From: Westiellopsis prolifica IICB1
Lineage (GTDB): Bacteria > Cyanobacteriota > Cyanobacteriia > Cyanobacteriales > Nostocaceae
DNA length: 54,414 nucleotides
Direction: 5' to 3'
Assembly (NCBI RefSeq): GCF_004323185.1
Contig: NZ_NAPS01000002.1
Coordinates: 2,157,620 to 2,212,033, forward strand
Shown here: positions 42,751 to 51,712 of the stretch, piece by piece
Numbering within the stretch: position 1 is the first letter of the stretch
Layout of the letters: each line of letters begins with the position of its first letter
Notes under the pieces: generated by a model
The model's database searches: none
Told to the model about the DNA's origin: nothing
Seen by the model: only the letters and a program-made list of their open reading frames with translations
Translations under genes and position numbers: made by a program

Positions 42751-43242
42751 ATGAATCAGAAATTACTGTCTTTATTAACTGCTATTATTACTATTGTCCC
42801 AACAATTCCAGCCCAAGCGGCGCAGGTAGAATTAGGTGTTTTTAAATCTGTGAATGCATCTGAAAAAAATTGTCCTCAAAAAGTAGTTGTGACAGAACAA
42901 AACGCGCCTTACTACGAAGGAGGATATACAATTAATGGTCAGGCAAAATTAGGTGCTTTTGCTGGGCCGTTTGCTATAGCGTCTTCAGATTCGTTTAGTG
43001 TCACTTGGGTAGCAAACCTCAAACCTGCTTATCGGCAATGTGTGGCAGGCGGTGGTATTGTCAAATATGACAATGAAGACTACAACTCTGGTTCTCACTT
43101 GCGAATCAGGTTTAATGGTGGCAAAGTATTTTTGATTTTAGATATGACAGGTAAACGAGATGCTAACAGTTTCACCCCTAGCATCACTAAAAAAGGTGTG
43201 AATAACGGAAACCCGACTTGGAGTTGGTCTGGAACGGATTGA
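42751..43242 (+). CDS. Hypothetical secreted protein
   Basis: A 163-residue protein with a clear signal peptide (LLSLLTAIITIVPTIPAQAA, cleavage about residue 23). The mature part is mostly beta-type, with two or three cysteines (NCPQ, RQCV) that could form a disulfide. No family is recognised. It is followed by a membrane protein gene about 95 bp downstream on the same strand. Confidence 0.6.
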   Translation: MNQKLLSLLTAIITIVPTIPAQAAQVELGVFKSVNASEKNCPQKVVVTEQNAPYYEGGYTINGQAKLGAFAGPFAIASSDSFSVTWVANLKPAYRQCVAGGGIVKYDNEDYNSGSHLRIRFNGGKVFLILDMTGKRDANSFTPSITKKGVNNGNPTWSWSGTD

Positions 43243-43338
43243 GATAAGGGGGATGGACGCAATAGCTGTCTTTGGTAAAACTCTCACACCCATTTTCTCG
43301 CTAGTATATAGTTAAAAGTTAAGAATTGTAATGAAGCC

Positions 43339-43905
43339 GTGGCAGCAAACTCAGTGAATACTTCGCCTGCAATTTTTCGCCTCTCTCCTTTAATTCGGAT
43401 TACGCTTTTAACCTTATATATAGCGCTAACCCTACCTTTACCTTTTTTAGCTGAAGTTACAAATGCGCCCATTCCACCAACGTTATTTTGGTTAGGAATT
43501 ACCATTGGTTTCATTGGCTTGTATGCAGTCTTAACAGAACGTGTAATTTTAGATGACCAAGGGATTCAGGTAACTTATCCAAATTGGGTTCCACGTTTTT
43601 TTCGTAAAGGCTGGTCCTTACCTTGGTCGGAGGTAAAACAGTTAAAACCCCGCACGACTGGACAAGGAGGACTAGTTTACTATTTTCTCAGCAAAGACGC
43701 AAAAGCTTATTTATTACCTATGCGGGTGGCGGGTTTTGCTCAGATGGTAAAACTGGTACAAGAAAAAACAGGTATTGATACTACTGATGTTTATCCTTTA
43801 GCCCAGCCATGGATGTATTTGATTTTATTTGGTTTTACCTTATTGCTTCTATTGGTCGATGGTTGGACAATTGTTACTGCTATCACCCAAGGTAATTTGA
43901 ATTAA
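43339..43905 (+). CDS. Membrane protein with PH-like domain
   Basis: A 188-residue protein starting at GTG. Two helices near 18-60 (LLTLYIALTLPLPFLAEV; FWLGITIGFIGLYAVL) are followed by a cytoplasmic stretch (RVILDDQGIQVTYPNWVPRF) similar to bacterial PH/YdbS-like domains, and a final helix (WMYLILFGFTLLLLLVDGW). Function unknown; probably a small conserved cyanobacterial family. An upstream ABC-type gene follows it on the same strand. Confidence 0.6.
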   Translation: MAANSVNTSPAIFRLSPLIRITLLTLYIALTLPLPFLAEVTNAPIPPTLFWLGITIGFIGLYAVLTERVILDDQGIQVTYPNWVPRFFRKGWSLPWSEVKQLKPRTTGQGGLVYYFLSKDAKAYLLPMRVAGFAQMVKLVQEKTGIDTTDVYPLAQPWMYLILFGFTLLLLLVDGWTIVTAITQGNLN

Positions 43906-44015
43906 AGTTTTATGTGTAAAAAAATTATTTAGTTCAGTACTATGAATTATGAATGTTGAAGGTTAAACTTTTCATCATTCATAATTTATAATTCATCATT
44001 AACTAAAGGTTTAAT

Positions 44016-44783
44016 TTGGAAACTTTGCCAAAAGCAAAACTCAGACTAGAAAAAGTTAATTTATATACGACTTTACAAAGTCAACAGCAAGGATACCCCA
44101 TTTTACAGGATATTTCTTTTGAGGTATTTGAGGGCGATCGCATTGCTATTGTTGGTTCATCTGGTGCTGGGAAAAGTTATTTATTACGCCTCCTCAACCG
44201 TTTGAGTGAGCCTACAAGTGGCAAAATTTATTTAGATAATCAGGAATACCATCAAATACCAATTTTACAGCTACGCGCTTGTGTCACACTTGTTTTGCAA
44301 GAGTCAAAACTGCTAGGAATGACTGTCAAAGATGCTTTAACATATCCTTTGGTTTTGCGTGGTTTGCCTAAACAGACTATTCAGCAAAGACTGAGTCACT
44401 GGATTGAACAGCTGCACATACCTGATGAATGGCTGGGAAAAACGGAAGTGCAACTTTCTGGTGGACAGCGCCAATTAATTGCGATCGCACGAGCTTTAAT
44501 CATTCAACCACAAATTTTATTATTAGATGAACCTACTTCTGCCTTAGATATAGGTACTGCTTCCCATTTGATGGCAATTCTGACTCAACTAGCCCAAAGT
44601 CGTCAAACTACAGTTTTAATGGTAAATCATCAGCTAGAAATGGCTGAGATTTTTTGCGATCGGCTGTTGCACTTACAACAGGGACGCCTAATACTAAATC
44701 AAAGTGCTACTGATATAGACTGGGCTAAATTACGAAAAAGCTTGATACAGACACAAACACAAACTACTGAAGAATGGAGTTAG
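44016..44783 (+). CDS. ABC transporter ATP-binding protein
   Basis: A 255-residue ATPase. Walker A GSSGAGKS near 47-54, signature LSGGQRQ near 148, Walker B ILLLDEPTSALD and a switch histidine in LMVNHQLEM. Overall it resembles FetA/YbbL-type or metal-related importer/exporter ATPases. No permease gene lies beside it, so its partner must be elsewhere. The start is TTG 44016, preferred because the domain begins directly after. The protein's last residues (QTQTQTTEE) are low complexity. Confidence 0.85.
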   Translation: METLPKAKLRLEKVNLYTTLQSQQQGYPILQDISFEVFEGDRIAIVGSSGAGKSYLLRLLNRLSEPTSGKIYLDNQEYHQIPILQLRACVTLVLQESKLLGMTVKDALTYPLVLRGLPKQTIQQRLSHWIEQLHIPDEWLGKTEVQLSGGQRQLIAIARALIIQPQILLLDEPTSALDIGTASHLMAILTQLAQSRQTTVLMVNHQLEMAEIFCDRLLHLQQGRLILNQSATDIDWAKLRKSLIQTQTQTTEEWS

Positions 44784-44799
44784 TTATTTGTTAGTTAGT

Positions 44800-44838
44800 G
44801 GATGGTAGAAAACAACTAACAACTAACAACTAACAACT
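44800..44838. repeat. AACTAAC heptamer repeats
   Basis: Short tandem array of the heptamer aactaac with an inverted copy (gttagtt) just upstream, downstream of the ABC gene. It can fold into a hairpin. Confidence 0.7.
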
Positions 44839-44879
44839 CTGGAAGCATCTTAATCTTTTCAATATACTGCTAACGGTTT

Positions 44880-44990
44880 AAACCCTTAGCTAATACCACA
44901 AGTCGTTTTCATACGACTCTCAAGAAATCAAACAGTCTGCTTAAGCAGACTTTAGATATGAAACTGCGATTTCAATCGCAGGTGGATTTT
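44880..44990. repeat. Multi-hairpin composite repeat, copy 3
   Basis: Hairpins in the same order as copies 1 and 2 but with different sequences: AAGTCGTTTTCATACGACT, AGTCTGCTTAAGCAGACT and CTGCGATTTCAATCGCAG, with tctcaagaaatc and ttagatatgaaa linkers. The structure is kept although the bases are not. It lies between a plus-strand gene and the response regulator stop. Confidence 0.65.
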
Positions 44991-45018
44991 TTGAACATTT
45001 GGGATGCTCCCACAACTG

Positions 45019-45786
45019 TTACCTCTGACTACTGATTGTTGAATGTTGATTATTGAATTTTTCTGCCGTTAACTTTGTCAGTGATTGTGGCAAATTGATA
45101 TTCAAAATCTCCATATTAAACCGATATCCTACATTACGGATGGTTTGAATTAAGCTCGGTTGTCGCGGATCAAGTTCTACTTTTTTCCGCAGTGATAAAA
45201 CATGAGTATCAATAGTGCGAGGATTATCGATCGCATCAGGCCAAGCACGTCGCAGTAATTCTGACCTACTTAAAGGTACTCCTCCCGCTTGTGCTAAAAC
45301 ATACAACAAACTAAATTCCTGCGGTGTTAAATCTATAAATTCTCCTTGAAAACGGACACGGCGTTGCACTAAATCAATTTGCAAAGTCCCATAATCCAAA
45401 TAAGCTGGAGCTACAGGTGTACGGTTGCGGCGTATTAGCGCCTCTACCCGTGCTAAAAATTCCTGCATTCCAAATGGCTTAGTCAGGTAATCATCCGCCC
45501 CCGCCTTTAAGCCAGCAACGATATCAGCTTCATTACTGCGCGCAGATAGCATTAAGATTAATGGCTGCTGCTGACGATGCAACCATCGGCAAAACTCAAT
45601 GCCATCTCCATCAGGCAAATCCGCATCTAAAATAACTAGTGTTGGATGGTGAGTTAAAAAAACTTCCCTAGCCTGATAAATACTTGCAGCTTGATGCACC
45701 CGATACTCCAGCTGTTGCAAGTGCCAGCCAAGCAACGACCTCAGATGGGGATTTCCCTCTACGATTTCAATACAAACCGAACCCAC
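45019..45786 (-). CDS. OmpR/PhoB-type response regulator
   Basis: A 255-residue regulator with an N-terminal receiver (phosphoacceptor D54 in LVILDADLPDG; LMLSARS; LTKPFG) and a C-terminal winged helix (DLTPQEFSLLYVLAQAGG, then RTIDTHVLSLRKKVE). The usual acidic pair near the start is EG (E10, G11) in IEIVEGNP, not DD, so metal binding and phosphorylation may be altered. A C-terminal tail of about 25 residues follows. No histidine kinase gene adjoins it, so it is an orphan here. Confidence 0.92.
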   Translation of the reverse strand: MGSVCIEIVEGNPHLRSLLGWHLQQLEYRVHQAASIYQAREVFLTHHPTLVILDADLPDGDGIEFCRWLHRQQQPLILMLSARSNEADIVAGLKAGADDYLTKPFGMQEFLARVEALIRRNRTPVAPAYLDYGTLQIDLVQRRVRFQGEFIDLTPQEFSLLYVLAQAGGVPLSRSELLRRAWPDAIDNPRTIDTHVLSLRKKVELDPRQPSLIQTIRNVGYRFNMEILNINLPQSLTKLTAEKFNNQHSTISSQR

Positions 45787-46347
45787 GGTGGCAAGACCCC
45801 TTAGCGTGCATGACTTTCAAAGTAACAAAGCCTATGTCTTAGGTTTTGTAATCCTTGTTACTCCAATTGCTAATAATTTTTAATTTACTCATACACACTC
45901 TAAGAATAAATTTCATCAAAAGCCTTATCCAGAAACGAATTGGCAACATTATTAAATTTTTGTTATAATTACTAAATATTTTTTTAGTTAACTATCCTGT
46001 TCCAAATCTAGGGTGTCATTTACCAAAAAAGCAATTGTGGTAACTTGTTGATTATCAATGACATACTCCATCTGTTTAATCAGAACAGATACTATCGGCA
46101 CAAAAAACTACCAAGTGCGTCAACAAGTGTGAAGACGACGTTGTTGTGAGAGGCAAATATAACAATAACTTACCAACCCATCAAAATCATGTTTTTCTGG
46201 AATAGGATCAGTTTAGGTTGTAGCTCATGCAAGACTACTCCCTATAGCAGAAGATAGGGATTTTAAATAGATGTCAAACTGAAATGTACTTCACATTTCA
46301 GCTTGAATAATTTACAATTCTCATTCCAAAGAGATTTTTACAGCAGT
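45787..46347. other. Gene-free divergent region
   Basis: About 560 bp with no credible gene on either strand, between the response regulator and the DUF6761-like gene. It holds a TCCCTAT/ATAGGGATTTTAAAT hairpin at about 46238-46266 resembling a terminator, and probably promoters for both sides. Confidence 0.5.
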
Positions 46348-46599
46348 ATGCTCCAAGACACACAAACCATCCGCTATTACCAAAGACTAACCGACGCCTT
46401 CGTCGAGTTATGGAATCGCGGTTATCGTACTGATGATATGCGGATGTATTTGGATGGTTATCTAGCCGCGCTGCGACATGGTAACGCCATTGAGCCATAT
46501 TTGATCCATCGCTTAGAGGAGGAAGCTACCCGCTATTTGTACGATGTATCGAATTTCACGATGACACTACCAGAACCAGAGCCAGATTACTACAGGTGA
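46348..46599 (+). CDS. Conserved small cyanobacterial protein (DUF6761-like)
   Basis: An 83-residue soluble helical protein (MLQDTQTIRYYQRLTDAFVE; then LWNRGYRTDDMRMYLDGYLAALRHGN) with an acidic, Pro-rich tail. I recall near-identical proteins as a conserved cyanobacterial family of unknown function. The ATG at 46348 is preferred; a TTG at 46303 would add 15 residues. A strong terminator follows. Confidence 0.7.
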   Translation: MLQDTQTIRYYQRLTDAFVELWNRGYRTDDMRMYLDGYLAALRHGNAIEPYLIHRLEEEATRYLYDVSNFTMTLPEPEPDYYR

Positions 46600-46720
46600 C
46601 TTTCAGTAAGTCACAAGATGCTCACTCCTGATTGACGCAGACAATTATAGCACGTTGTCTATCCTCGTCAATGACGGTGGCAGTGTAAAATTTGGAGATT
46701 TTTGATATTTTTTAGTGATC

Positions 46721-46761
46721 AATCCCCCCTGTGACGTTTTAGCTTTTCGATAGGGGGGATT
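46721..46761 (+). terminator. Intrinsic terminator
   Basis: Stem AATCCCCCCT with AGGGGGGATT, loop of about 21 nt, followed by TTTTGG. It lies 120 bp after the DUF6761-like gene; the T-run is on the plus strand. Confidence 0.75.
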
Positions 46762-46774
46762 TTTGGTAATCTTG

Positions 46775-46830
46775 TCCTTGGTCATTAGTCATTAGTCATT
46801 GGTGTTTGACTGAGGACAAAGGACAAATAA
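46775..46830. repeat. STRR heptamers (GTCATTA / GTCATTG)
   Basis: Three to four copies of gtcatta/gtcattg in tandem, downstream of grxD. Similar tracts occur at about 47183-47237 and 50756-50823. Confidence 0.7.
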
Positions 46831-47154
46831 TTAAGAAGCTAAAGCGACTTCCACTTTTTGCTGCAATTCACCTTTTTGATAAAGTTCAATCAAGATGTCT
46901 GAACCACCGACAAATTCACCATTGATATAGACTTGGGGAATTGTTGGCCAGTTGGAATATTCTTTTATTCCTTGGCGAAGTTCGTAGTCGTCCAAAATAT
47001 TAACTGTCTCAAAGGGAACTCCTAATGTGTTCAAAATTTGCACAACATTGTTGGAAAAGCCACAGGCGGGCATTAATTTGGTTCCCTTCATAAAAACCAA
47101 AATTTTGTTTTCTTTAACTAAATTGTCAATACGTTCTTGAAGTTCAGGTGTCAT
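46831..47154 (-). CDS. grxD: Monothiol glutaredoxin (Grx4/GrxD type)
   Basis: A 107-residue monothiol glutaredoxin with the CGFS active site at residues 31-34 ([14 protein letters not shown]) and [22 protein letters not shown] glutaredoxins ligate [2Fe-2S] clusters with glutathione and deliver or sense iron-sulfur status. The ATG at 47154 is chosen; upstream in-frame residues to 47199 look non-coding. It follows bolA on the same strand with an STRR-containing gap of 83 bp, the classic partner pair. Confidence 0.95.
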   Translation of the reverse strand: MTPELQERIDNLVKENKILVFMKGTKLMPACGFSNNVVQILNTLGVPFETVNILDDYELRQGIKEYSNWPTIPQVYINGEFVGGSDILIELYQKGELQQKVEVALAS

Positions 47155-47237
47155 AATTTTTGTGTTCCTACTCTTTAGTTGTGATTGGTCATTGGTCATT
47201 GGTCATTTACTTGGAACAAATGACAAATGACAAATGA

Positions 47238-47492
47238 CTATGGACTATTACTAGCAAATGTTTCGGGAGTATATGTTTTTAGTGCTAAAGCATGGATTGC
47301 TTCACTGGACATAGCCTGTCCTAAAGCCCTATAAATTAACTGGTGTTGCTGCACCAATCCTTTACCTGCGAACTGCGATGAAACTACTGTCAACTGGTAG
47401 TGATCACCACCACCAGTTAAGTCTTGTACTTGAATTTGGGCATCTGGCAGTTCCGCCTTGATCATTTCCTCAATCTGTTGCGGACTAATCAT
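47238..47492 (-). CDS. BolA-family protein
   Basis: An 84-residue BolA-fold protein with PDAQIQVQDLTGGGDHYQLTVV and GLVQQHQLIYRAL, whose conserved histidine (H71 region) can coordinate a shared [2Fe-2S] cluster with a CGFS glutaredoxin. The grxD gene follows directly, consistent with a BolA-Grx4 complex in iron homeostasis. Length is typical. Confidence 0.93.
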   Translation of the reverse strand: MISPQQIEEMIKAELPDAQIQVQDLTGGGDHYQLTVVSSQFAGKGLVQQHQLIYRALGQAMSSEAIHALALKTYTPETFASNSP

Positions 47493-47686
47493 CGCGATTC
47501 CTAATCAAACTTCTTTATATATTATTATCAACAACGAGGCTAAGACATTGCCAATCTGCGATTCTGAAATCCTGAGTATAAATACTGTTTATAAACCAAA
47601 ACATTCTATCATTCAAACATTCAAAAATCCGCTCACCTGATGGCAGCGGTCTATTGGATGAACTTATGGTAAATATTATTTTTCTA

Positions 47687-48295
47687 TTATTTTTTGGGCT
47701 GAGACGAAGAAGAGGTGGTTCCTCCTGTGGAGAAAGGTGCATTGACAAAACCCAACTCCAATAGTTGCTGATAAGCTTTTTTACCTAAGTCTCGTGTGGG
47801 ATTTTGACTCTTGATGATTTGAACTAGTAAAGGAACTGCTAATTCTGGTTTATTTTGCGCTCGATGAACTAATGCTAGTTGATAAGTGGCTTCATCACGC
47901 AATTGTGCAGTTTCTAGCGCCAATTTACGCTGGGAATCAGCGACTCTATTGTCAATTCCAGAAAAGCTGGAATTGAGTTCTTGATAAAAATTCGATAGCT
48001 GGTTAAAAACTAATCTTGCTTCTTGAAGTTTTTTCGCAGCTGCATCATAGTTTTGAGAATTGACAGCTTGACTTGCATCTGACATTAACCGCTTGCCACC
48101 ATCAACGCTTAAAATGCTATTATTTTGGGCTGTTGGACGCAAGTTATTGGGATTATTGGGGTCAATAGGTTGTGCTTGGTTAGGGATATTTATAATCTGT
48201 GCTTGTTGAGCATGAACAGGTAACAGCAGACTGAGGGCTGTTATGACTGATAAAGAAGTGAAGCGAATTAGGGGAACATTAGCTAAAGACTTCAT
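47687..48295 (-). CDS. Secreted/periplasmic helical repeat protein
   Basis: A 202-residue protein with an N-terminal signal peptide (LIRFTSLSVITALSLLLPVHAQ) then an Asn/Pro-rich linker and a helical region with TPR-like character (ASQAVNSQNYDAAAKKLQEA; YQLALVHRAQNKPELAVPLL), ending in a Ser/Thr-rich tail. No catalytic motif. Possibly a periplasmic scaffold. It has a gap of 350 bp upstream in which no gene is seen. Confidence 0.65.
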   Translation of the reverse strand: MKSLANVPLIRFTSLSVITALSLLLPVHAQQAQIINIPNQAQPIDPNNPNNLRPTAQNNSILSVDGGKRLMSDASQAVNSQNYDAAAKKLQEARLVFNQLSNFYQELNSSFSGIDNRVADSQRKLALETAQLRDEATYQLALVHRAQNKPELAVPLLVQIIKSQNPTRDLGKKAYQQLLELGFVNAPFSTGGTTSSSSQPKK

Positions 48296-48646
48296 GGGAT
48301 AAATTTATGCAACAACTCAACAAAAAAAGATAGAAACTTCGGGTATCTTAACTTTGTTTTGCACTTTAACAAAACAAAGCCACGTAATAAACTGCTTACA
48401 GAAGTGGGTGAGAAGGGTAAGGAGAAACTTAGGGTTTTCACTCTTTGAAGGAGTGATGGTAAGGGATAGAGTTATTTTTTTCAAAAAGTAAATTTAAAAA
48501 CTCTTTTCCTCCTTACTCTTTAGCCTTTTCCCACATATTGCAAAAGGTACGATGGTCACGAGACCGAATATAGTTTCTCCGATCTAAAACGAAAATCGGT
48601 GAAATCATGTTCCCATTGCTTTCCTACAGTAGCTTAAATCACTGCT

Positions 48647-50749
48647 ATGAACGATCGCCTAAATTCCTCTGATTATCCTCCCACAGAAATGCCTGCAAGT
48701 AGCCAGGGATTTATCTTACAACGTGGTGGTGAAGAATTAATCTTAGAAAAGGTGAGCGATCGCTTCACCGTCCGTCCTCATGATGATCTCTCACCCCAAG
48801 CATTATCTCAGGCAAATTGGGGCAATTGGCGTTGCAATATTCCCAAAGCACAGCTAGCCTTATTCACTGTTCCACCTTCTCAGCTAGAAGGGGCGATGTC
48901 TGTAGCGCGGGACTCTAAAAATGTGGTGTTCGCCAGTCATGTTTATCAAATCAAAGATAGTCCCAGCACCAAAGTTTATCTGAGTGATCAGATCACAATT
49001 CAATTTGCAGCTTGGGTAGACAGCGCCACAATTAATGCGATCGCCACCAAATTTGGCTTAATCCTACAAAAATCGGTGCCTAGTCTTCCCAATACTTTTG
49101 TTTTCCTTGTTGGTGAACAAGCACAGACAAACCCTATAAAAATTTCTAATCAATTAATTTCATCACCAGACGTTGTAGTTGCTGAACCCAACATCATCAC
49201 CGAGCAGCAAACCCATTATCAACCCCGTGACCCCCTCTACCCGCAGCAATGGTATCTTAACCACAACGGCGGTAATCAGTTAGCTAATGGTTCACATATT
49301 GCTGTGGAACAAGCCTGGGATATCACTCGCGGTATTCGTTCGGTTGTCGTGGCGGTGGTAGATGATTCTTTTGATTTAAATCATCCAGATTTTCAAGGTA
49401 GTGGCAAAATTGTCGCCCCTAGAGATTTAAAAGAAAACGATTTTTTACCTTTGCCAAATGAAAAACAAGCCAGTCACGGTACAGCTTGTGCAGGCATAAT
49501 CGTAGCAGAAGAAAATGGTACAGGTATTGCTGGAGTTGCTCCTGGTTGTGCTTTTATGCCAATTAGGAGTCCAGGGTTTTTAGATGATCAGTCAATCGAA
49601 GAAATTTTTAATTGGGCGATTGATAAGGGAGCAAGTATAATTTCTTGCAGTTGGGGAGCATCAGCTGTTTACTTTCCCCTCTCCTTACGCCAACGCGCTG
49701 CTATTACCCGCGCCGCCACTCAAGGACGTAATGGCAAAGGTTGTGTAATCTTCTTTTCCGCAGGTAATGCCAATCGTCCGGTAAGTGGTACTGTGAATGA
49801 GCAGGGATGGCAAAAAGATTTAGTTAAAGGTAGTACTAAATGGCTCAGTGGATTTGCGGTACATCCTGATGTAATTACAGTATCTGCTTCTACAAGTTTG
49901 AATAAAAAAGCCGCTTATAGTAATTGGGGAACGAATATTTCTGTGTGTGCGCCTAGTAACAACGCTTTACCAGGAATGTGGTTTCAAGACCAAGGTTATG
50001 TGTACACCCAACCAAGCATCGCCACTGCATTGTCTGGACGAGGAATATTAACAACAGACCAAATAGGAGCTGCGGGCTACAACCCAGGTGATTTTACTAG
50101 CAATTTTGGTGGAACTTCCAGCGCTACCCCCGTAGTTGCAGGTGTAGCAGCATTAGTTTTGTCAGTAAATCCAGACTTAAGCGCCCAAGAAGTCAAACGG
50201 ATTTTAGAAGAAACCGCCGATAAAATTGTTGACCTCGAACCAGACTTGCAATTGAAGATGAGTTATGGCACTTATGATGAGAATGGCCATTCGCAATGGT
50301 TTGGTTATGGGAAAGTGAATGCTTTACGGGCGGTACAAGTAGCCCAAAAACTTCGTACAGCCACATTAACTACTAGTGGGGTTGTCAGGGGAGAGAATAA
50401 CAACAAAGTCGCGATTCCAGACAATGACAAACAGGGAATTAAAAGTGCGATCGCGATATCTGATTCTAGCCTAGTCAAAGATATTCAAATCAATGTCAAC
50501 ATTACCCATGATTTTTTAGGTGATTTAGAAATTTACTTAATAGCTCCTAATAATCACCTAGTATTATTGCAAAGCCGCACTTTAGGTCGTCGCAGTCAAC
50601 TGCAAGCAACTTACACCGTGCGATCGCATCCAATCCTTAGACAGTTACTATCTTTACCAGCCAAAGGACGTTGGCAATTATGGGTAATTGACTACGCACT
50701 ACAAGATACAGGGAAACTCAATAGCTGGGAACTCATTTTGGGAATTTAG
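48647..50749 (+). CDS. prcA: Subtilisin-like protease with C-terminal P domain (PrcA-like)
   Basis: A 700-residue S8 peptidase. The catalytic triad is D239 (VAVVDDSFDLNHPDF), H277 (SHGTACAG) and S491 (GGTSSATPV), with the oxyanion Asn N374 in SAGNAN. Residues 1-185 form a pro-like N-terminal region; a P/Homo B domain (about 580-700: FLGDLEIYLIAP, GRWQLWVIDYA) ends the protein. This architecture matches the Ca2+-dependent protease PrcA of Anabaena variabilis; the symbol rests on that resemblance. No signal peptide is seen, in keeping with an intracellular enzyme. Confidence 0.85.
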   Translation: MNDRLNSSDYPPTEMPASSQGFILQRGGEELILEKVSDRFTVRPHDDLSPQALSQANWGNWRCNIPKAQLALFTVPPSQLEGAMSVARDSKNVVFASHVYQIKDSPSTKVYLSDQITIQFAAWVDSATINAIATKFGLILQKSVPSLPNTFVFLVGEQAQTNPIKISNQLISSPDVVVAEPNIITEQQTHYQPRDPLYPQQWYLNHNGGNQLANGSHIAVEQAWDITRGIRSVVVAVVDDSFDLNHPDFQGSGKIVAPRDLKENDFLPLPNEKQASHGTACAGIIVAEENGTGIAGVAPGCAFMPIRSPGFLDDQSIEEIFNWAIDKGASIISCSWGASAVYFPLSLRQRAAITRAATQGRNGKGCVIFFSAGNANRPVSGTVNEQGWQKDLVKGSTKWLSGFAVHPDVITVSASTSLNKKAAYSNWGTNISVCAPSNNALPGMWFQDQGYVYTQPSIATALSGRGILTTDQIGAAGYNPGDFTSNFGGTSSATPVVAGVAALVLSVNPDLSAQEVKRILEETADKIVDLEPDLQLKMSYGTYDENGHSQWFGYGKVNALRAVQVAQKLRTATLTTSGVVRGENNNKVAIPDNDKQGIKSAIAISDSSLVKDIQINVNITHDFLGDLEIYLIAPNNHLVLLQSRTLGRRSQLQATYTVRSHPILRQLLSLPAKGRWQLWVIDYALQDTGKLNSWELILGI

Positions 50750-50755
50750 TCAAAT

Positions 50756-50823
50756 GTCAAGAGTCCAGAGTCCATAGTCAAAAGTCCAATGACTATTGAC
50801 CATTGACAATTGACCATTGACCA
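50756..50823. repeat. STRR heptamers (TTGACCA type)
   Basis: Degenerate tandem copies of tgaccat/tgacaat/agtccag lie between the convergent prcA-like and acyltransferase genes. Confidence 0.7.
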
Positions 50824-51603
50824 TTAAGAATTTGGCATTTCTGCAAACGCATGAGTATTAATTTTTGATTCCTGATGACTTAATTGTTCAAGTGCATTTG
50901 CTAAATCAACTGTCAGACGTTTAGCATCTTTTTTTACAGAACCCTTAATATAATCAGCTACTTTAATGACAGATCCGATATGAATGCTAACATCAGTACC
51001 CCAATCAGGATAAGGTTGACTATAGTTGATACCAACTGGCAGAATTTTTACACCTAAATCTGGGTGATTAGATTCAGCAGTTAAAGCTAAACGAGCAATT
51101 CCAGACTTGAGAGGATGAAGTTCACCATCACGAAAAATGTTGCCTTCAGGATAAATCACTAACATTTCTCCACGCTGAAGCAATTCTACTGCATGGCGAA
51201 GAGTACTAATCGATGGGCGTTGAGGATCTACAGGAAAACCTCCTAAGCGCCTGACAAACCAACCCTGCAAACCTTGACATTCATTAATAGTCACCATAAA
51301 TCGCAAGTCTCTACCTGTGACACAACGACCACTAGCGTAGGGTAACAGTAATGAATCCCAACGGGCGCGATGGGTAGGCGCAAGAATCACAGGCCCTGTT
51401 GTGGGAATATTTTCTTGTCCGGTAATTCTAATTTGCCCAAAAAACAAAGGTAAAAGCTGACCTCCGAACAAATAAGCCAGAGGAGTTAACCAAGGAGATA
51501 ACCATGAGGTATTAGTAGAAATCGCTGTCTCAGCATTGATTGGAGTTTGGGCTAGTTTTCCGTGGCAAATTTGATCGTTGTAAGAGTGAAGTTCCATGAT
51601 CAC
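50824..51603 (-). CDS. 1-acyl-sn-glycerol-3-phosphate acyltransferase (PlsC type)
   Basis: A 259-residue membrane-associated acyltransferase that makes phosphatidic acid or a related acyl lipid. The HX4D motif is HRARWD (H78, D83), followed by FMVTINECQ, then VIYPEGNIFRDG (the PEG motif). A hydrophobic stretch is near 38-55 (TPLAYLFGGQLLPLFFG). The motif order fits PlsC; the exact acceptor is inferred. The upstream 110 bp separate it from tadA on the same strand. Confidence 0.9.
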   Translation of the reverse strand: MIMELHSYNDQICHGKLAQTPINAETAISTNTSWLSPWLTPLAYLFGGQLLPLFFGQIRITGQENIPTTGPVILAPTHRARWDSLLLPYASGRCVTGRDLRFMVTINECQGLQGWFVRRLGGFPVDPQRPSISTLRHAVELLQRGEMLVIYPEGNIFRDGELHPLKSGIARLALTAESNHPDLGVKILPVGINYSQPYPDWGTDVSIHIGSVIKVADYIKGSVKKDAKRLTVDLANALEQLSHQESKINTHAFAEMPNS

Positions 51604-51712
51604 AGGGCAACTGACTGTAGGTTAGAAAAGTAATAAAAAGAGGAATTAGATACACCGTAGATTTTCTTCCTAGAGTTGTGTTGCACCAGCTGGACAGTTT
51701 TACCTCTGTCCG

